Assembly: GCF_009733795.1 (NCBI RefSeq)
Contig: NZ_WNXX01000025.1
Location: 1 to 38,491, forward strand
DNA length: 38,491 nucleotides
Origin: Actinotalea caeni
GTDB lineage: Bacteria > Actinomycetota > Actinomycetes > Actinomycetales > Beutenbergiaceae
Reading direction: 5' to 3'
Position 1 is the first letter of the stretch; each line of letters opens with the position of its first letter. The position numbers and the translations under genes are program-made. This document shows positions 25,772-33,922 of the stretch, one piece after another. The notes beneath the pieces were generated by a model that did no database searches, was not told where the DNA came from, and saw only the letters and a list, made by a program, of their open reading frames with translations.

Positions 25772-27163
25772 TCAGGCGGGAACCAGCGCGTCCTGCGCGC
25801 GCGGCTCGGCCGGCGCCTCCCGCGCCGGTGCGAGCCCGTGGACCGACCAGCCCGCCGCACGCCAGGCGCGCTCGTCGAGGCAGTGCCGGGCGTCGACGAC
25901 CTGCGGGCTGGCCACGAGAGCGCGCAGCCGGGCCGGGTCGGCGTGGGCGAACTCGTCCCACTCGGTGAGGACGAGCACGACGTCGGCGCCCGCGACCGCC
26001 TCGGCCACGGACGCCCCGTAGCCCAGCGTCGGGAACTGGCGCTGCGCCGTCGCGCCCGCCTGCGGGTCGAACACGACCACCTGCGCGCCACGCAGGTGCA
26101 GCGCCGCGGCGACGTTGAGGGCGGGGGAGTCGCGCACGTCGTCGGTGCGGGGCTTGAAGGCCGCACCGAGCACCCCGACGCGGCGGTTGAGCACCGAGCC
26201 GCCGCACACCTGCAGCACGGTGTCGATGACCCGCTGCCGCTGCGCCATGTTGATCTCGTCGACCTGCTGCAGCAGCGTGGCCGCCCGCCCGGCGCCGAGC
26301 TCGCCCGCGCGGTGCGCGAGGGCGCGGATGTCCTTGGGCAGGCAACCGCCGCCGAACCCGAGGCCGGCGTCGAGGAACTGCCGGCCGATCCGGGCGTCGT
26401 GGCCGAGCGCGTCCGCGAGCACCGCGACGTCGGCGCCCGCCGCGTCGCACACCTCGGCGATCGCGTTGATGAAGGAGATCTTCGTGGCCAGGAACGCGTT
26501 GGCGCTGACCTTGACCAGCTCGGCGGTGGGCAGGTCGCAGCGGATCAGCGGCGTGCCGTCCTCGACCGGACGGGCGTAGACCCGCAGCAGCGGCTCGACG
26601 TCGGTGCCGGGCTCGCTGCCCACGACGATCCGGTCGGGTCGCAGGGTGTCCTCGACCGCCTTGCCCTCGCGCAGGAACTCGGGGTTCCACACGAGGTCGA
26701 CCTCGACGCCGTCGGGCGCCGCGGCGCGGGCCAGGGTGCGCAGCCGGGCCGCGGTGCCGACCGGCACGGTCGACTTGCCGACGATCAGCCCGTCGTGCGT
26801 GAGCGACCGGGCGACCGCCAGCGTCGCGGCCTCGACGTAGGACAGGTCGGCGGCGTTGCTGCCGCGCTGCTGCGGGGTGCCGACGCACACGAAGTGCACG
26901 TCGGCCGCCGCGACCGCCTCGGCCACGCTGGTCGTGAACCGCAGCCGGCCGGTCTCGGTGTGCCGTCGCAGCAGCTCGGGCAGCCCGGGCTCGTAGAACG
27001 GGACCTCGCCGCGGGCGAGCGCGTCGATCTTGGCGGGGTCGGCGTCGACGCCAACGACGTCGAGGCCGAGCTCGGCCGTCGCGGCGGCGTGGGTGGCGCC
27101 GAGGTAACCGGTGCCGATGACGCTGACGACGGGTGCGGCGGTGGTGTCGGTGGACGGGCTCAT
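25772..27163 (-). CDS. UDP-glucose 6-dehydrogenase
   Basis: 463 residues. It oxidises UDP-glucose to UDP-glucuronate with two NAD+. The N-terminal Rossmann motif is VSVIGTGYLG (13-22), followed by FVCVGTPQQ (91-99), STVPVGT (131-137), NPEFLREG (160-167), the K218/N222/K228 active-site set in VKVSANAFLATKISFINA, and the catalytic Cys274 in GFGGGCLPKD. The C-terminal UDP-binding domain begins VGVLGAAFKPRTDDVRDS. The ATG at 27163 follows GGGAGGA; the longer upstream frame is ignored. It is the third gene of the operon, 87 bases after the GH26 gene, and supplies the activated sugar acid for the synthase encoded first, comparable to hasB beside hasA. Confidence 0.92.
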   Translation of the reverse strand: MSPSTDTTAAPVVSVIGTGYLGATHAAATAELGLDVVGVDADPAKIDALARGEVPFYEPGLPELLRRHTETGRLRFTTSVAEAVAAADVHFVCVGTPQQRGSNAADLSYVEAATLAVARSLTHDGLIVGKSTVPVGTAARLRTLARAAAPDGVEVDLVWNPEFLREGKAVEDTLRPDRIVVGSEPGTDVEPLLRVYARPVEDGTPLIRCDLPTAELVKVSANAFLATKISFINAIAEVCDAAGADVAVLADALGHDARIGRQFLDAGLGFGGGCLPKDIRALAHRAGELGAGRAATLLQQVDEINMAQRQRVIDTVLQVCGGSVLNRRVGVLGAAFKPRTDDVRDSPALNVAAALHLRGAQVVVFDPQAGATAQRQFPTLGYGASVAEAVAGADVVLVLTEWDEFAHADPARLRALVASPQVVDARHCLDERAWRAAGWSVHGLAPAREAPAEPRAQDALVPA

Positions 27164-27250
27164 GGGTCCTCCCGGGTGGGGTCGGTGGCTGGTGGTCGGT
27201 GCGAGGCGGAGGAGGCGGCGGACGTTGCGCGGTGGCACGGGTGCTCCTGG

Positions 27251-28777
27251 TCAGTACGGCTGCAGCTGGTACCCGAGGGCGGGGTCGAGGAGGCCCTCCC
27301 GGAAGGCCTCCAGGGAGTCGGCGCGGGAGTCGATGCGCCAGTCGTTGGTGGTGCGCTGGCCCTCGACGTAGGTGGTGATCGCGAGGTTGAACCAGGCGAA
27401 GCCGAGGATGTCGTCGTTCTCCGGCTGGGCGAGGCCGTCGAAGAACGAGGTGACCCAGGCGGGCTTGTGACCGCCGGTCTCGGACGCGCCGACCTCGGCG
27501 AGCAGGATCGGTTTGTCGGTGAGGTCGCGCAGCTGCTCGAGGCTGGGACCGAACGTGTAGTCGAAGGTCCACGTCTGGCCGTCGCGGTACGGGGGCCGCA
27601 GGTAGCCCGACAGCCCGACCCAGTCGACGTAGTCGTCGCCCGGGTACAGCGACGCGAGGTGCTCGGGCGTCTTGTGCGCGGCGGGCAGGTTGTTGATGAT
27701 GTTCGGCGCCCAGATCCACACGACGAGCTCGTTGGCGCCCTCGGCCTCGAAGATGTCGTGCACGTGCCGCCACACCCGCACGTAGTCGCCGGGGCTGTTC
27801 CCGTTGATCGGGGCGCCCGAGCTCGTCGTCTCGCTCCACGGGTACCAGGTGCCGTTCATCTCGTGGTTGAACCGGATGCCGAGCGGCAGCCCCAGCTCGA
27901 CGATGTCGCGCGCGTAGGTGCGCAGGTAGTCGTCGAACGCGCCGGAGAGGATCCGCGGCAGCGAGTACTCGGGCTCCTCGACGACGTTGTTCGGCGACCC
28001 GATCGGGCGCGACTCCCACGTGAGCACCGGCATCGTGTCCCGCGCCCACGAGCGCTCGACGGCGTCCGGCCGGAACGGCTGGTCCCAGCCGCCGAAGTAG
28101 CCGACCACGTTGGGTCGGACGCCGACCCGCGAGGAGGTGTCGTCGTAGGTGGCCCAGTTGAACGGCGCCTGCTGGGTGTACATGCCGTACAGCGGCAGCT
28201 CCGGCGCGAGGAGGTCGGCGAGCGGCGGCGCGGTGACCGGCGGCTCGGGCGGTGGTGTGGGGCTCGGCGACGGGCTCGGCGAGGGCCCCGGGTCCGGGGT
28301 TGCGCCGTCGCCCCCCGACGGTGACGGCGCAGGCATCGTGGGCGGGGGAGCGTCCGCGCCGCCGGTGCCCGGCCCGGGGTCGTCGGCCCCGGGCCGCGTG
28401 CGGGCGGCGGCGAGCGCGGACTCCAGCCGCACGTTCTCCCCGCGCGAGGACGCCAGCGCCTCGTTGGCCGTCTCCAGCGCCGCCTCGAGCTCGGCGACCT
28501 GGTTCTCCAGCTCGCTCGTCGTCGCGGTCTCGGCCGCGTAGGCCTGCTGGAGCGAGGCCAGCTCGGCGACCAGCTCGTCGGGGTCCGGCCCGGGGTCGGT
28601 CTCCAGCCGCTCGATGACCGAGGCGAGCAGGTGGCGCGACAGCGCCGCCTGCGGCGACGCCCACACCAGCGCGCTGACACCGGTGAGGGCGAGCGCGACG
28701 ACGAGCGCCATGACGGTCGCCTTGCGGGCGGTGGTGGCGTCGCCGCCGGCCCACCATGCAGCGCGGTGCTCAGACAA
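27251..28777 (-). CDS. Membrane-anchored GH26-family glycoside hydrolase with coiled-coil stalk
   Basis: 508 residues. Order: cytoplasmic N-terminus, membrane helix (about 23-40), coiled coil (about 48-126, with SELENQVAELEAALETANEA), Pro/Ser/Gly-rich linker (128-185) and a GH26-type TIM barrel (about 195-495). The acid/base Glu is E306 in IRFNHEMNGTWYPW and the nucleophile is E428 in KPILLAEVGASE; both motifs are intact. GH26 enzymes cut beta-mannans or mixed beta-glucans; some act in exopolysaccharide loci. I start at the TTG (28777), with AGGGAG six bases upstream; it overlaps the end of the synthase gene by eight bases. Alternative: an ATG 22 codons later would leave a plain signal peptide. 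The enzyme may trim, release or set the length of the nascent polymer. Confidence 0.82.
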   Translation of the reverse strand: MSEHRAAWWAGGDATTARKATVMALVVALALTGVSALVWASPQAALSRHLLASVIERLETDPGPDPDELVAELASLQQAYAAETATTSELENQVAELEAALETANEALASSRGENVRLESALAAARTRPGADDPGPGTGGADAPPPTMPAPSPSGGDGATPDPGPSPSPSPSPTPPPEPPVTAPPLADLLAPELPLYGMYTQQAPFNWATYDDTSSRVGVRPNVVGYFGGWDQPFRPDAVERSWARDTMPVLTWESRPIGSPNNVVEEPEYSLPRILSGAFDDYLRTYARDIVELGLPLGIRFNHEMNGTWYPWSETTSSGAPINGNSPGDYVRVWRHVHDIFEAEGANELVVWIWAPNIINNLPAAHKTPEHLASLYPGDDYVDWVGLSGYLRPPYRDGQTWTFDYTFGPSLEQLRDLTDKPILLAEVGASETGGHKPAWVTSFFDGLAQPENDDILGFAWFNLAITTYVEGQRTTNDWRIDSRADSLEAFREGLLDPALGYQLQPY

Positions 28778-30290
28778 CGAGTGCTCCCTGGATGGCGAGG
28801 AGGGTGGCCCCGATGACGTAGGGCCAGGCGGCCTTCGGGTTGAGCCGGCGCTGCGGTGGCGGCGCCGGCGCCGCGACGCGGGCGCGGGCCGCGCGCCGCG
28901 GCGAGGTGGCGACGGCTCCCGGGGTGTGCGGCTCGGTGTCGAACCCCAGGCCCGCCAGCAGCTCCTCGTCGGACGCCTCGGCACCCCGCACGATCGGGCG
29001 GCCCGACTCCGCCAGGCGGTCGACGAGGGCGTCGTTGGACGCGCCGCCCGCGTAGGCGCCCGCCCGGGTGCCCCAGCCGCTCGCGTGGCCCATGCGGAAG
29101 AACCCGATGATCCGGATCGGCATGAGGAACGCCGTCGAGAACAGGATGAAGAACGGCAGCCGCAGCAGGTCGCTGGGCTTCTCGGCGAGGTGCCGCAGCT
29201 GGCGCAGCGCCATCGACAGCACCGAGGACACCACCATCAGCGCGAGCACCATGAGGATCCCGCTGTGCAGGCCGTACTCGTCGAGGAAGCCCGCGTAGAA
29301 GTTGTGCCCGGCCCCGACCGCCGCGCGGTAGACCCAGCCGCCGATGACGCCGGCGAGCAGGAACGGCAGCACGATGTCGAGGACGAAGAAGAACGCCAGC
29401 ACCGGTGCGTGCGCCAGCATCCACGGCAGCATCCGCAGGGTGTTGTACTGGCTGCCGCGGGCCCACCGCAGCTGCTGCTTCGCGAGCTTCTTCAGCCGCA
29501 GCGGGGCGTCGGTGTAGACGAGGCTCGTGTGCTGGTAGACGGTGCGGTAGCCGGCCTTGAGCGTGAGGTTCGTCAGCGTGCGGTCGTCGCTGACCTCGAG
29601 GAACACCCCCATGAACCGCTCGGTCATGAACTTGTCCATGACCCGCATGAGGATGTGGCGACGGAACGCGATCGTGCGGCCGGGCAGGCAGCCGACCTGG
29701 CCGAGCACGCTCTGGGCCGGCATCGCGTACAGCGCTCGGGAGTTCTCCAGCCAGTCGGCCCACCGGGTGATCCAGGAGCGCTCCGGCTCCAGGATCCGCT
29801 GCCGGGTCGTGACGCCGCCGACCGACTCCTCGACGAACGGCCGCAGCAGCTCGACGAGCGTGCCCTCGGTCCACACGGTGTCGCTGTCGACGAGGACGGT
29901 GATCTCGCCGGTCGACAGCTCGGTGCCCACCTTGACGGCGTTGCGCTTGCCGGGGATCGGTGTGTGCACCCACCGCACGAGCGGTGCGAGCTCCTCGCAG
30001 ACGCCCTCCAGCGCCGGGTTCCGGTCGCCGTTGATGACGACGATGATCTCGCCCGGCTGCTGGTCGACCATGCGTCGGAGGACGTCACGGAACAGGTCGA
30101 CCGGTTCGTCCACCACCGGCACGACGACGCTCGTGGTGCCGGTGAAGGTGCCGGTGAAGGGCCGGTAGCGCCTGGACAGCACGACCTTGACCGCCCACAC
30201 CAGCCAGATGAGCGCCGAGTACACGGCGAACATGTAGATCTCCGGGTGGCCGCCCAGCATGTGCCGGACCTGCAGGAGAAAGATGAACAT
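28770..30290 (-). CDS. Processive family 2 glycosyltransferase (hyaluronan synthase/NodC-like polysaccharide synthase)
   Basis: 506 residues. An N-terminal membrane helix (about 18-38) precedes the GT2 domain: TSVVVPVVDEP (53-63), VINGDR (85-90), D135-S-D137, SDDRTLTN (234-241) and QQLRWARG (272-279). These are the D, DxD, ED(D) and Q(Q/R)xRW motifs of processive beta-glycan synthases; DDRTLTN is closest to hyaluronan synthases (GDDRxLTN). Several helices follow (about 292-400), then a cytoplasmic tail of 85 residues and a last C-terminal membrane helix (489-506). I choose the ATG at 30290; a GTG at 30314 is a possible start and neither has a strong ribosome binding site. The operon gives it UDP-glucuronate, so a GlcA-containing polymer is likely. 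Confidence 0.85.
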   Translation of the reverse strand: MFIFLLQVRHMLGGHPEIYMFAVYSALIWLVWAVKVVLSRRYRPFTGTFTGTTSVVVPVVDEPVDLFRDVLRRMVDQQPGEIIVVINGDRNPALEGVCEELAPLVRWVHTPIPGKRNAVKVGTELSTGEITVLVDSDTVWTEGTLVELLRPFVEESVGGVTTRQRILEPERSWITRWADWLENSRALYAMPAQSVLGQVGCLPGRTIAFRRHILMRVMDKFMTERFMGVFLEVSDDRTLTNLTLKAGYRTVYQHTSLVYTDAPLRLKKLAKQQLRWARGSQYNTLRMLPWMLAHAPVLAFFFVLDIVLPFLLAGVIGGWVYRAAVGAGHNFYAGFLDEYGLHSGILMVLALMVVSSVLSMALRQLRHLAEKPSDLLRLPFFILFSTAFLMPIRIIGFFRMGHASGWGTRAGAYAGGASNDALVDRLAESGRPIVRGAEASDEELLAGLGFDTEPHTPGAVATSPRRAARARVAAPAPPPQRRLNPKAAWPYVIGATLLAIQGALVV

Positions 30291-30356
30291 CGACCCTCGT
30301 TCCGCACTCGTCACGTGTGGTGATTCGCGACGTCGGGAACCCTGGCTCGCGTCTCG

Positions 30357-30386
30357 AGTATCAGCAGGCGCCCGGCGCCCGTGCAA
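30357..30386 (-). promoter_or_regulatory. Possible promoter of the exopolysaccharide operon
   Basis: On the minus strand TTGCAC (30386-30381) is separated by 18 bases from GATACT (30362-30357), preceded by a T (TGATACT). The predicted start of transcription is about 60 bases before the synthase ATG. Moderate matches only. Confidence 0.35.
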
Positions 30387-30678
30387 CGGCTGCCGGCGAC
30401 CCGGATCGGCGGGAACATGCGTGTAACGGACGGCGTGTCCGACCGTCGGCACGGCGTGGTCGGCCGCTCAGAGGCGGCTTCCGCGGGTCGTGCTCGCAGG
30501 GTGGACCGGTCGCGTCCTCGCAGGTCAGCGGCACGCTCGCGCGTCGTCGTGGGCGCGGTCGAGGTGACCGGCGCCGAGGGGGACCGGGACGGTCCCCGGT
30601 GGGGTGACGTCGTCGGACGCGCGCGAAGATCGACACGTCATCTTTTACGCGGGGGTAACACCCGTGCTCGGGATGCGG

Positions 30679-30727
30679 GCACCCTCCGGACGTGACGGAG
30701 GGTGCGAGGTCTGCCTCGCACCCTCCG
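30679..30727 (-). terminator. Hairpin terminator after the symporter gene, with a competing stem
   Basis: A perfect 14-bp stem, CGGAGGGTGCGAGG (30696-30709) with 30714-30727, loop TCTG, starts 48 bases beyond the stop of the minus-strand symporter gene. The left arm also pairs over 10 bp with GCACCCTCCG at 30679-30688, so two mutually exclusive hairpins are possible. Confidence 0.7.
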
Positions 30728-30774
30728 CGCCCCCTGCGTCGTCCCGGCGCAGCCGACCGACCCCGCGGCCGACG

Positions 30775-32358
30775 TCAGTGCACGACGGCCTTCTCGGCGC
30801 CGACACCGGTCATCGCGCGGACCTCCATCTCGGCCTGCTTGGCGTCGTCGGTCTCGTTCGACGTGATCGTCCCGAGCCAGCCGGCGAGGAACCCGATCGG
30901 CACCGACAGCAGGGCCGGGTTGGTGAGCGGGAACCACGCGAAGTCGACGTCGGGCAGCATCGCCGTCTCGCTCCCGGAGACCGCGGGCGAGAACACGATG
31001 AGCACGAGCGCGCTCGTCAGGCCGGCGATGATGCTCCACAGCGTCCCGCGGGTGTTGAACCGCTTCCAGTACAGCGAGTACAGGATCGAGGGCAGGTTCG
31101 CGCTCGCGGCGATGGCGAACGCCAGCGCGACGAGGAAGGCGATGTTCTGCCCGTTGGCGAGGATGCCGCCGACGATCGCGAGCACCCCGATCACGACGGC
31201 CGTGATGCGCGCGACCCGCACCTCCTGCTCCGGCGTGGCCGAGCCGTTGCGGATCACGCTGTTGTAGACGTCGTGGCTGAACGACGCCGAGGCGGTGATC
31301 GTCAGGCCGGCGACGACGGCGAGGATGGTCGCGAACGCCACGCCGGAGATCACGGCGAGCAGCACGGTGCCGCCGAGCTCGAACGCCAGCAGCGGCGCCG
31401 CGGAGTTGACGCCGCCCGGGGAGTCGCGGATGACCTCCGGCCCGACGAGCACGGTCGCGCCGTACCCGAGGATCAGCGTGAACAGGTAGAACGCGCCGAT
31501 GAGCGCGATCGCCCATGCGACCGAGTGCCGGGCCGCCTTGGCGGTCGGCACCGTGTAGAACCGCATGAGCACGTGCGGCAGCCCGGCCGCCCCCAGCACG
31601 AGCGCGATCGCGAGCGAGACGAAGCTGAGCTTCGACATCTCGCTGCCGCCGTACTGCAGCATCGGCTCGAGGATCCGGGTGCCCTCCGGAGACGCCTCGG
31701 CGGCCTTGGCCAGCAGCGCGGAGATGTTGAAGCGGTTCTGGACCAGCACCCACAGCGTCATCACGGCGGCGCCGGCGATGAGCAGCGCCGCCTTGATGAT
31801 CTGCACCCAGGTGGTGCCCTTCATGCCGCCGACCAGCACGTAGACGATCATGATGACGCCGACGACGGCGATGACGAGGCCCTGCTGCCCGGGGTCGGAG
31901 ACGCCCAGCAGCAGCGCCACGAGCCCACCGGCGCCGGCCATCTGGGCGAGCAGGTAGAAGAACGACACGACGAGGGTCGAGGTGGCGGCCGCCGTCCGCA
32001 CCGGCTTCTGGCGCATCCGGAACGACAGCACGTCGGCCATCGTGTACTTGCCGGTGTTGCGCAGCGGCTCGGCGACGAGCAGCAGGGCGACGAGCCACGC
32101 CACCAGGAACCCGACCGAGTAGAGCAGGCCGTCGTAGCCGTAGAGCGCGACGGCTCCGGCGATGCCGAGGAACGACGCCGCCGACAGGTAGTCGCCCGCG
32201 ATCGCGATGCCGTTCTGCCGGCCCGAGAAGGCCCGGCCGCCCGCGTAGTACTCGGTGGCGGTGCGGTTGCCGCGCGAGACGCGCAGCACGATCGCGAGCG
32301 TGATCGCGACGAACACCCCGAAGATGACGATGTTGAGCAGGTGGTTGCCGACGTCCAT
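30775..32358 (-). CDS. actP: Sodium/solute symporter, ActP-type (acetate/monocarboxylate)
   Basis: 527 residues and about 13 membrane helices. Sodium:solute symporter family signatures: TATEYYAGGRAFSGRQNGIAIAGDY at about residues 33-57, SAASFLGIAGAVALYGYDG, and GGMKGTTWVQIIKA near 190. The pairing with a DUF485 protein, YDGLLYSVGFLVAWL and GLPHVLMRFYTVP are characteristic of the acetate permease ActP. These carry acetate, glycolate or related short acids with sodium. The ATG at 32358 overlaps the preceding stop codon (TGATG), so translation is coupled. A strong hairpin follows the gene. Confidence 0.88.
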   Translation of the reverse strand: MDVGNHLLNIVIFGVFVAITLAIVLRVSRGNRTATEYYAGGRAFSGRQNGIAIAGDYLSAASFLGIAGAVALYGYDGLLYSVGFLVAWLVALLLVAEPLRNTGKYTMADVLSFRMRQKPVRTAAATSTLVVSFFYLLAQMAGAGGLVALLLGVSDPGQQGLVIAVVGVIMIVYVLVGGMKGTTWVQIIKAALLIAGAAVMTLWVLVQNRFNISALLAKAAEASPEGTRILEPMLQYGGSEMSKLSFVSLAIALVLGAAGLPHVLMRFYTVPTAKAARHSVAWAIALIGAFYLFTLILGYGATVLVGPEVIRDSPGGVNSAAPLLAFELGGTVLLAVISGVAFATILAVVAGLTITASASFSHDVYNSVIRNGSATPEQEVRVARITAVVIGVLAIVGGILANGQNIAFLVALAFAIAASANLPSILYSLYWKRFNTRGTLWSIIAGLTSALVLIVFSPAVSGSETAMLPDVDFAWFPLTNPALLSVPIGFLAGWLGTITSNETDDAKQAEMEVRAMTGVGAEKAVVH

Positions 32359-32693
32359 CAGACCTGCCCCTCCTCGATCTCGACCCGGATCGCCTCGGCC
32401 TTCGGGTCGATGCTCCGGTTCGCGTGGCGCACGTACAGCCACGTGAGCAGGAACGTCGTCACGAACTGCCCGAAGCTGATGAGCAGGCCGAGGTTGACGT
32501 CGCCGATCACCGGCGTCGACATGAGCTCGACGGCGTAGGTCGAGAGCAGGACGTACAGCAGGTACCAGACGAGGAACGCGACCGTCATCGGGAACGCGAA
32601 ACCTCGGAAGGACCTCTTGAGCTCGTGGAACTCCGGCGACGCCTGCGTGCGCCGGAACACCTCCGGATCGGGCTGACTCTGTGTCTCGGTCAC
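32358..32693 (-). CDS. DUF485 membrane protein (YjcH-like partner of ActP)
   Basis: 111 residues with two membrane helices. The conserved FHELKRSFRGFAFPMTVAFL leads into helix 1, and NLGLLISFGQFVTTFLLTWL forms helix 2; a short acidic tail follows. DUF485 proteins are encoded just upstream of actP-type symporters and are thought to be small accessory subunits; their mechanism is unknown. I choose the second of two nearby GTG codons (32693), five bases after GGGGAGG. Further upstream TTGACG (minus strand, 32773-32768) may be a -35 element, but no clear -10 follows it at the right distance. Confidence 0.87.
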   Translation of the reverse strand: MTETQSQPDPEVFRRTQASPEFHELKRSFRGFAFPMTVAFLVWYLLYVLLSTYAVELMSTPVIGDVNLGLLISFGQFVTTFLLTWLYVRHANRSIDPKAEAIRVEIEEGQV

Positions 32694-32829
32694 GTGCACC
32701 TCCCCGTCCCCCCCGCGACCCATCGTGGCGCAGGGGCACCGCACGCACAGGCGAACGAAGGATGAAGCGTCAACCGATCTGGGTCGCCCGACGAGGCGTC
32801 GTGGCCGGGTCAGCCCGTGCCCGCCGGGC

Positions 32830-33831
32830 TCACTCGCCCGGCAGCACCATGCCGACCTGACGGCGGATCTCGTCCATCGCCACCTGGGTGCCGATGATCT
32901 CCGCCCACGGGCGGACGGGCGACTCGAGCTCGCCCGCGTGCACCCGCCGGGCCACCTCGGCGGCCTGGAACTGGAAGCCGCCGGTGACCTCGGGTGCGAC
33001 CGTCCACGGCTCGCCGTCGGTCGGGTGCACGGTGAACGAGGTGGGCGCGTAGTACGTCTCGGCGACGGTGATGCGGCCGGCGGTCCCCGCGATCTCGGCG
33101 ACGTTGTGGGTGCGGGCGAGCATCGTCGTCGACAGCTGCGCGACCGCGCGCTCGTAGCCGAACGTGATCGCGAGGGTGGCGTCCACGCCGGCGTCGGTCA
33201 GCCAGCCGGTCGCGTGCACGCTGCTCGGCTCGCCGAGCACGTCGAACGCGAACGCGACCGGGTAGATGCCGAGGTCCAGCAGCGCCCCGCCCGCCAGCTC
33301 CGGGCGCGCCATCCGCGGCACGTGCGCGATCGGCTGGCCGTGGCTCGCGACGAGCGTGACGACGTCGCCGATCGCGCCGGAGGCGATCGTCTGCCGCAGC
33401 GCGACCATGTGCGGCAGGAACCGGCTCCACATCGCCTCCATGGCGAACACGCCGCGCTCGCGGGCGGCGTCGAGCACCTCGCGCGCCTCGGCGGCGTTGC
33501 GCGTGAAGGACTTCTCGACGAGCACGTGCTTGCCGGCCTCGATCGCCAGCAGCGCGTGGTCGCGGTGCTCGGAGTGGGGCGACGCGACGTAGACGGCCTC
33601 GACCTCGGGGTCGGCGACCAGGTCCTCGTAGCTGCCGTGCGCCCGGGCGACGCCGTTGGCGGTCGCGAACTCCTCCGCCCGCTCGCGCGAGCGCGACCCG
33701 ACCGCGACGACCGCCGAGGCGGTGTGCTGGGGGATGTCGGCGGCGAACTTCCGCGCGATGCCGCCGGCGGCGAGGATGCCCCACCGCAGCGGCGGGGCGT
33801 CGGCGGGATCCGGGCCGAGATCGAGGGTCAT
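32830..33831 (-). CDS. Gfo/Idh/MocA oxidoreductase, dihydrodiol dehydrogenase-like
   Basis: 333 residues. The Rossmann part reads LRWGILAAGGIARKFAADI, with VYVASPHSEHRDHALLAI and the catalytic-Lys motif VLVEKSFTRNAAEAREV (near 90-106; EKS in place of EKP, Lys kept). GGALLDLGIYPVAFAFDVLG near 180 is typical of the trans-1,2-dihydrobenzene-1,2-diol dehydrogenase/glucose-fructose oxidoreductase group. Substrate unknown. The ATG at 33831 is chosen because TAGGGT lies six bases before it; a GTG two codons upstream would start inside that spacer. It is divergent from tmk, with only 91 bases between the two start codons, and is not obviously linked to the oxidoreductase pair near 10 kb. Confidence 0.87.
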   Translation of the reverse strand: MTLDLGPDPADAPPLRWGILAAGGIARKFAADIPQHTASAVVAVGSRSRERAEEFATANGVARAHGSYEDLVADPEVEAVYVASPHSEHRDHALLAIEAGKHVLVEKSFTRNAAEAREVLDAARERGVFAMEAMWSRFLPHMVALRQTIASGAIGDVVTLVASHGQPIAHVPRMARPELAGGALLDLGIYPVAFAFDVLGEPSSVHATGWLTDAGVDATLAITFGYERAVAQLSTTMLARTHNVAEIAGTAGRITVAETYYAPTSFTVHPTDGEPWTVAPEVTGGFQFQAAEVARRVHAGELESPVRPWAEIIGTQVAMDEIRRQVGMVLPGE

Positions 33832-33837
33832 CGTCAC

Positions 33838-33843
33838 ACCCTA
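33838..33843 (-). promoter_or_regulatory. -10 hexamer of leaderless promoter for Gfo/Idh oxidoreductase
   Basis: On the minus strand TAGGGT is followed by six bases and the ATG at 33831. It faces away from the tmk promoter. Confidence 0.5.
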
Positions 33844-33909
33844 GTGAGGCCGCGGGGGCACCCCGCGTGGTGTCTCGCGCAGGGGCTCCGGGGTGTCGGT
33901 CGCTGCGGC

Positions 33910-33915
33910 TACTGT
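33910..33915 (+). promoter_or_regulatory. -10 hexamer of leaderless promoter for tmk-holB
   Basis: TACTGT is followed by seven bases and the GTG start at 33923. Confidence 0.5.
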
Positions 33916-33922
33916 GTGGCGG

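Larger units (their letters stand above)
30291..30774. other. 484-base region upstream of the exopolysaccharide operon
   Basis: No gene is supported. On the left is the synthase promoter (30357-30386). On the right, near the symporter gene, is the set of competing hairpins at 30679-30727. The middle is GC-rich without a motif that I can name. I looked for a cyclic-di-GMP or cyclic-di-AMP riboswitch before the synthase gene and saw no convincing one. Confidence 0.5.

Noticed and set aside
21451-26166. A 1571-codon minus-strand open frame across topA and flanks
   Set aside because: It lies antisense to topA, whose motifs are unmistakable, and has the Arg/Gly/Asp-rich low-complexity composition of shadow frames in GC-rich DNA.
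30291-30660. Riboswitch (cyclic-di-GMP or cyclic-di-AMP) before the exopolysaccharide synthase
   Set aside because: I looked for the conserved core sequences of both classes on the minus strand and found none that is convincing.
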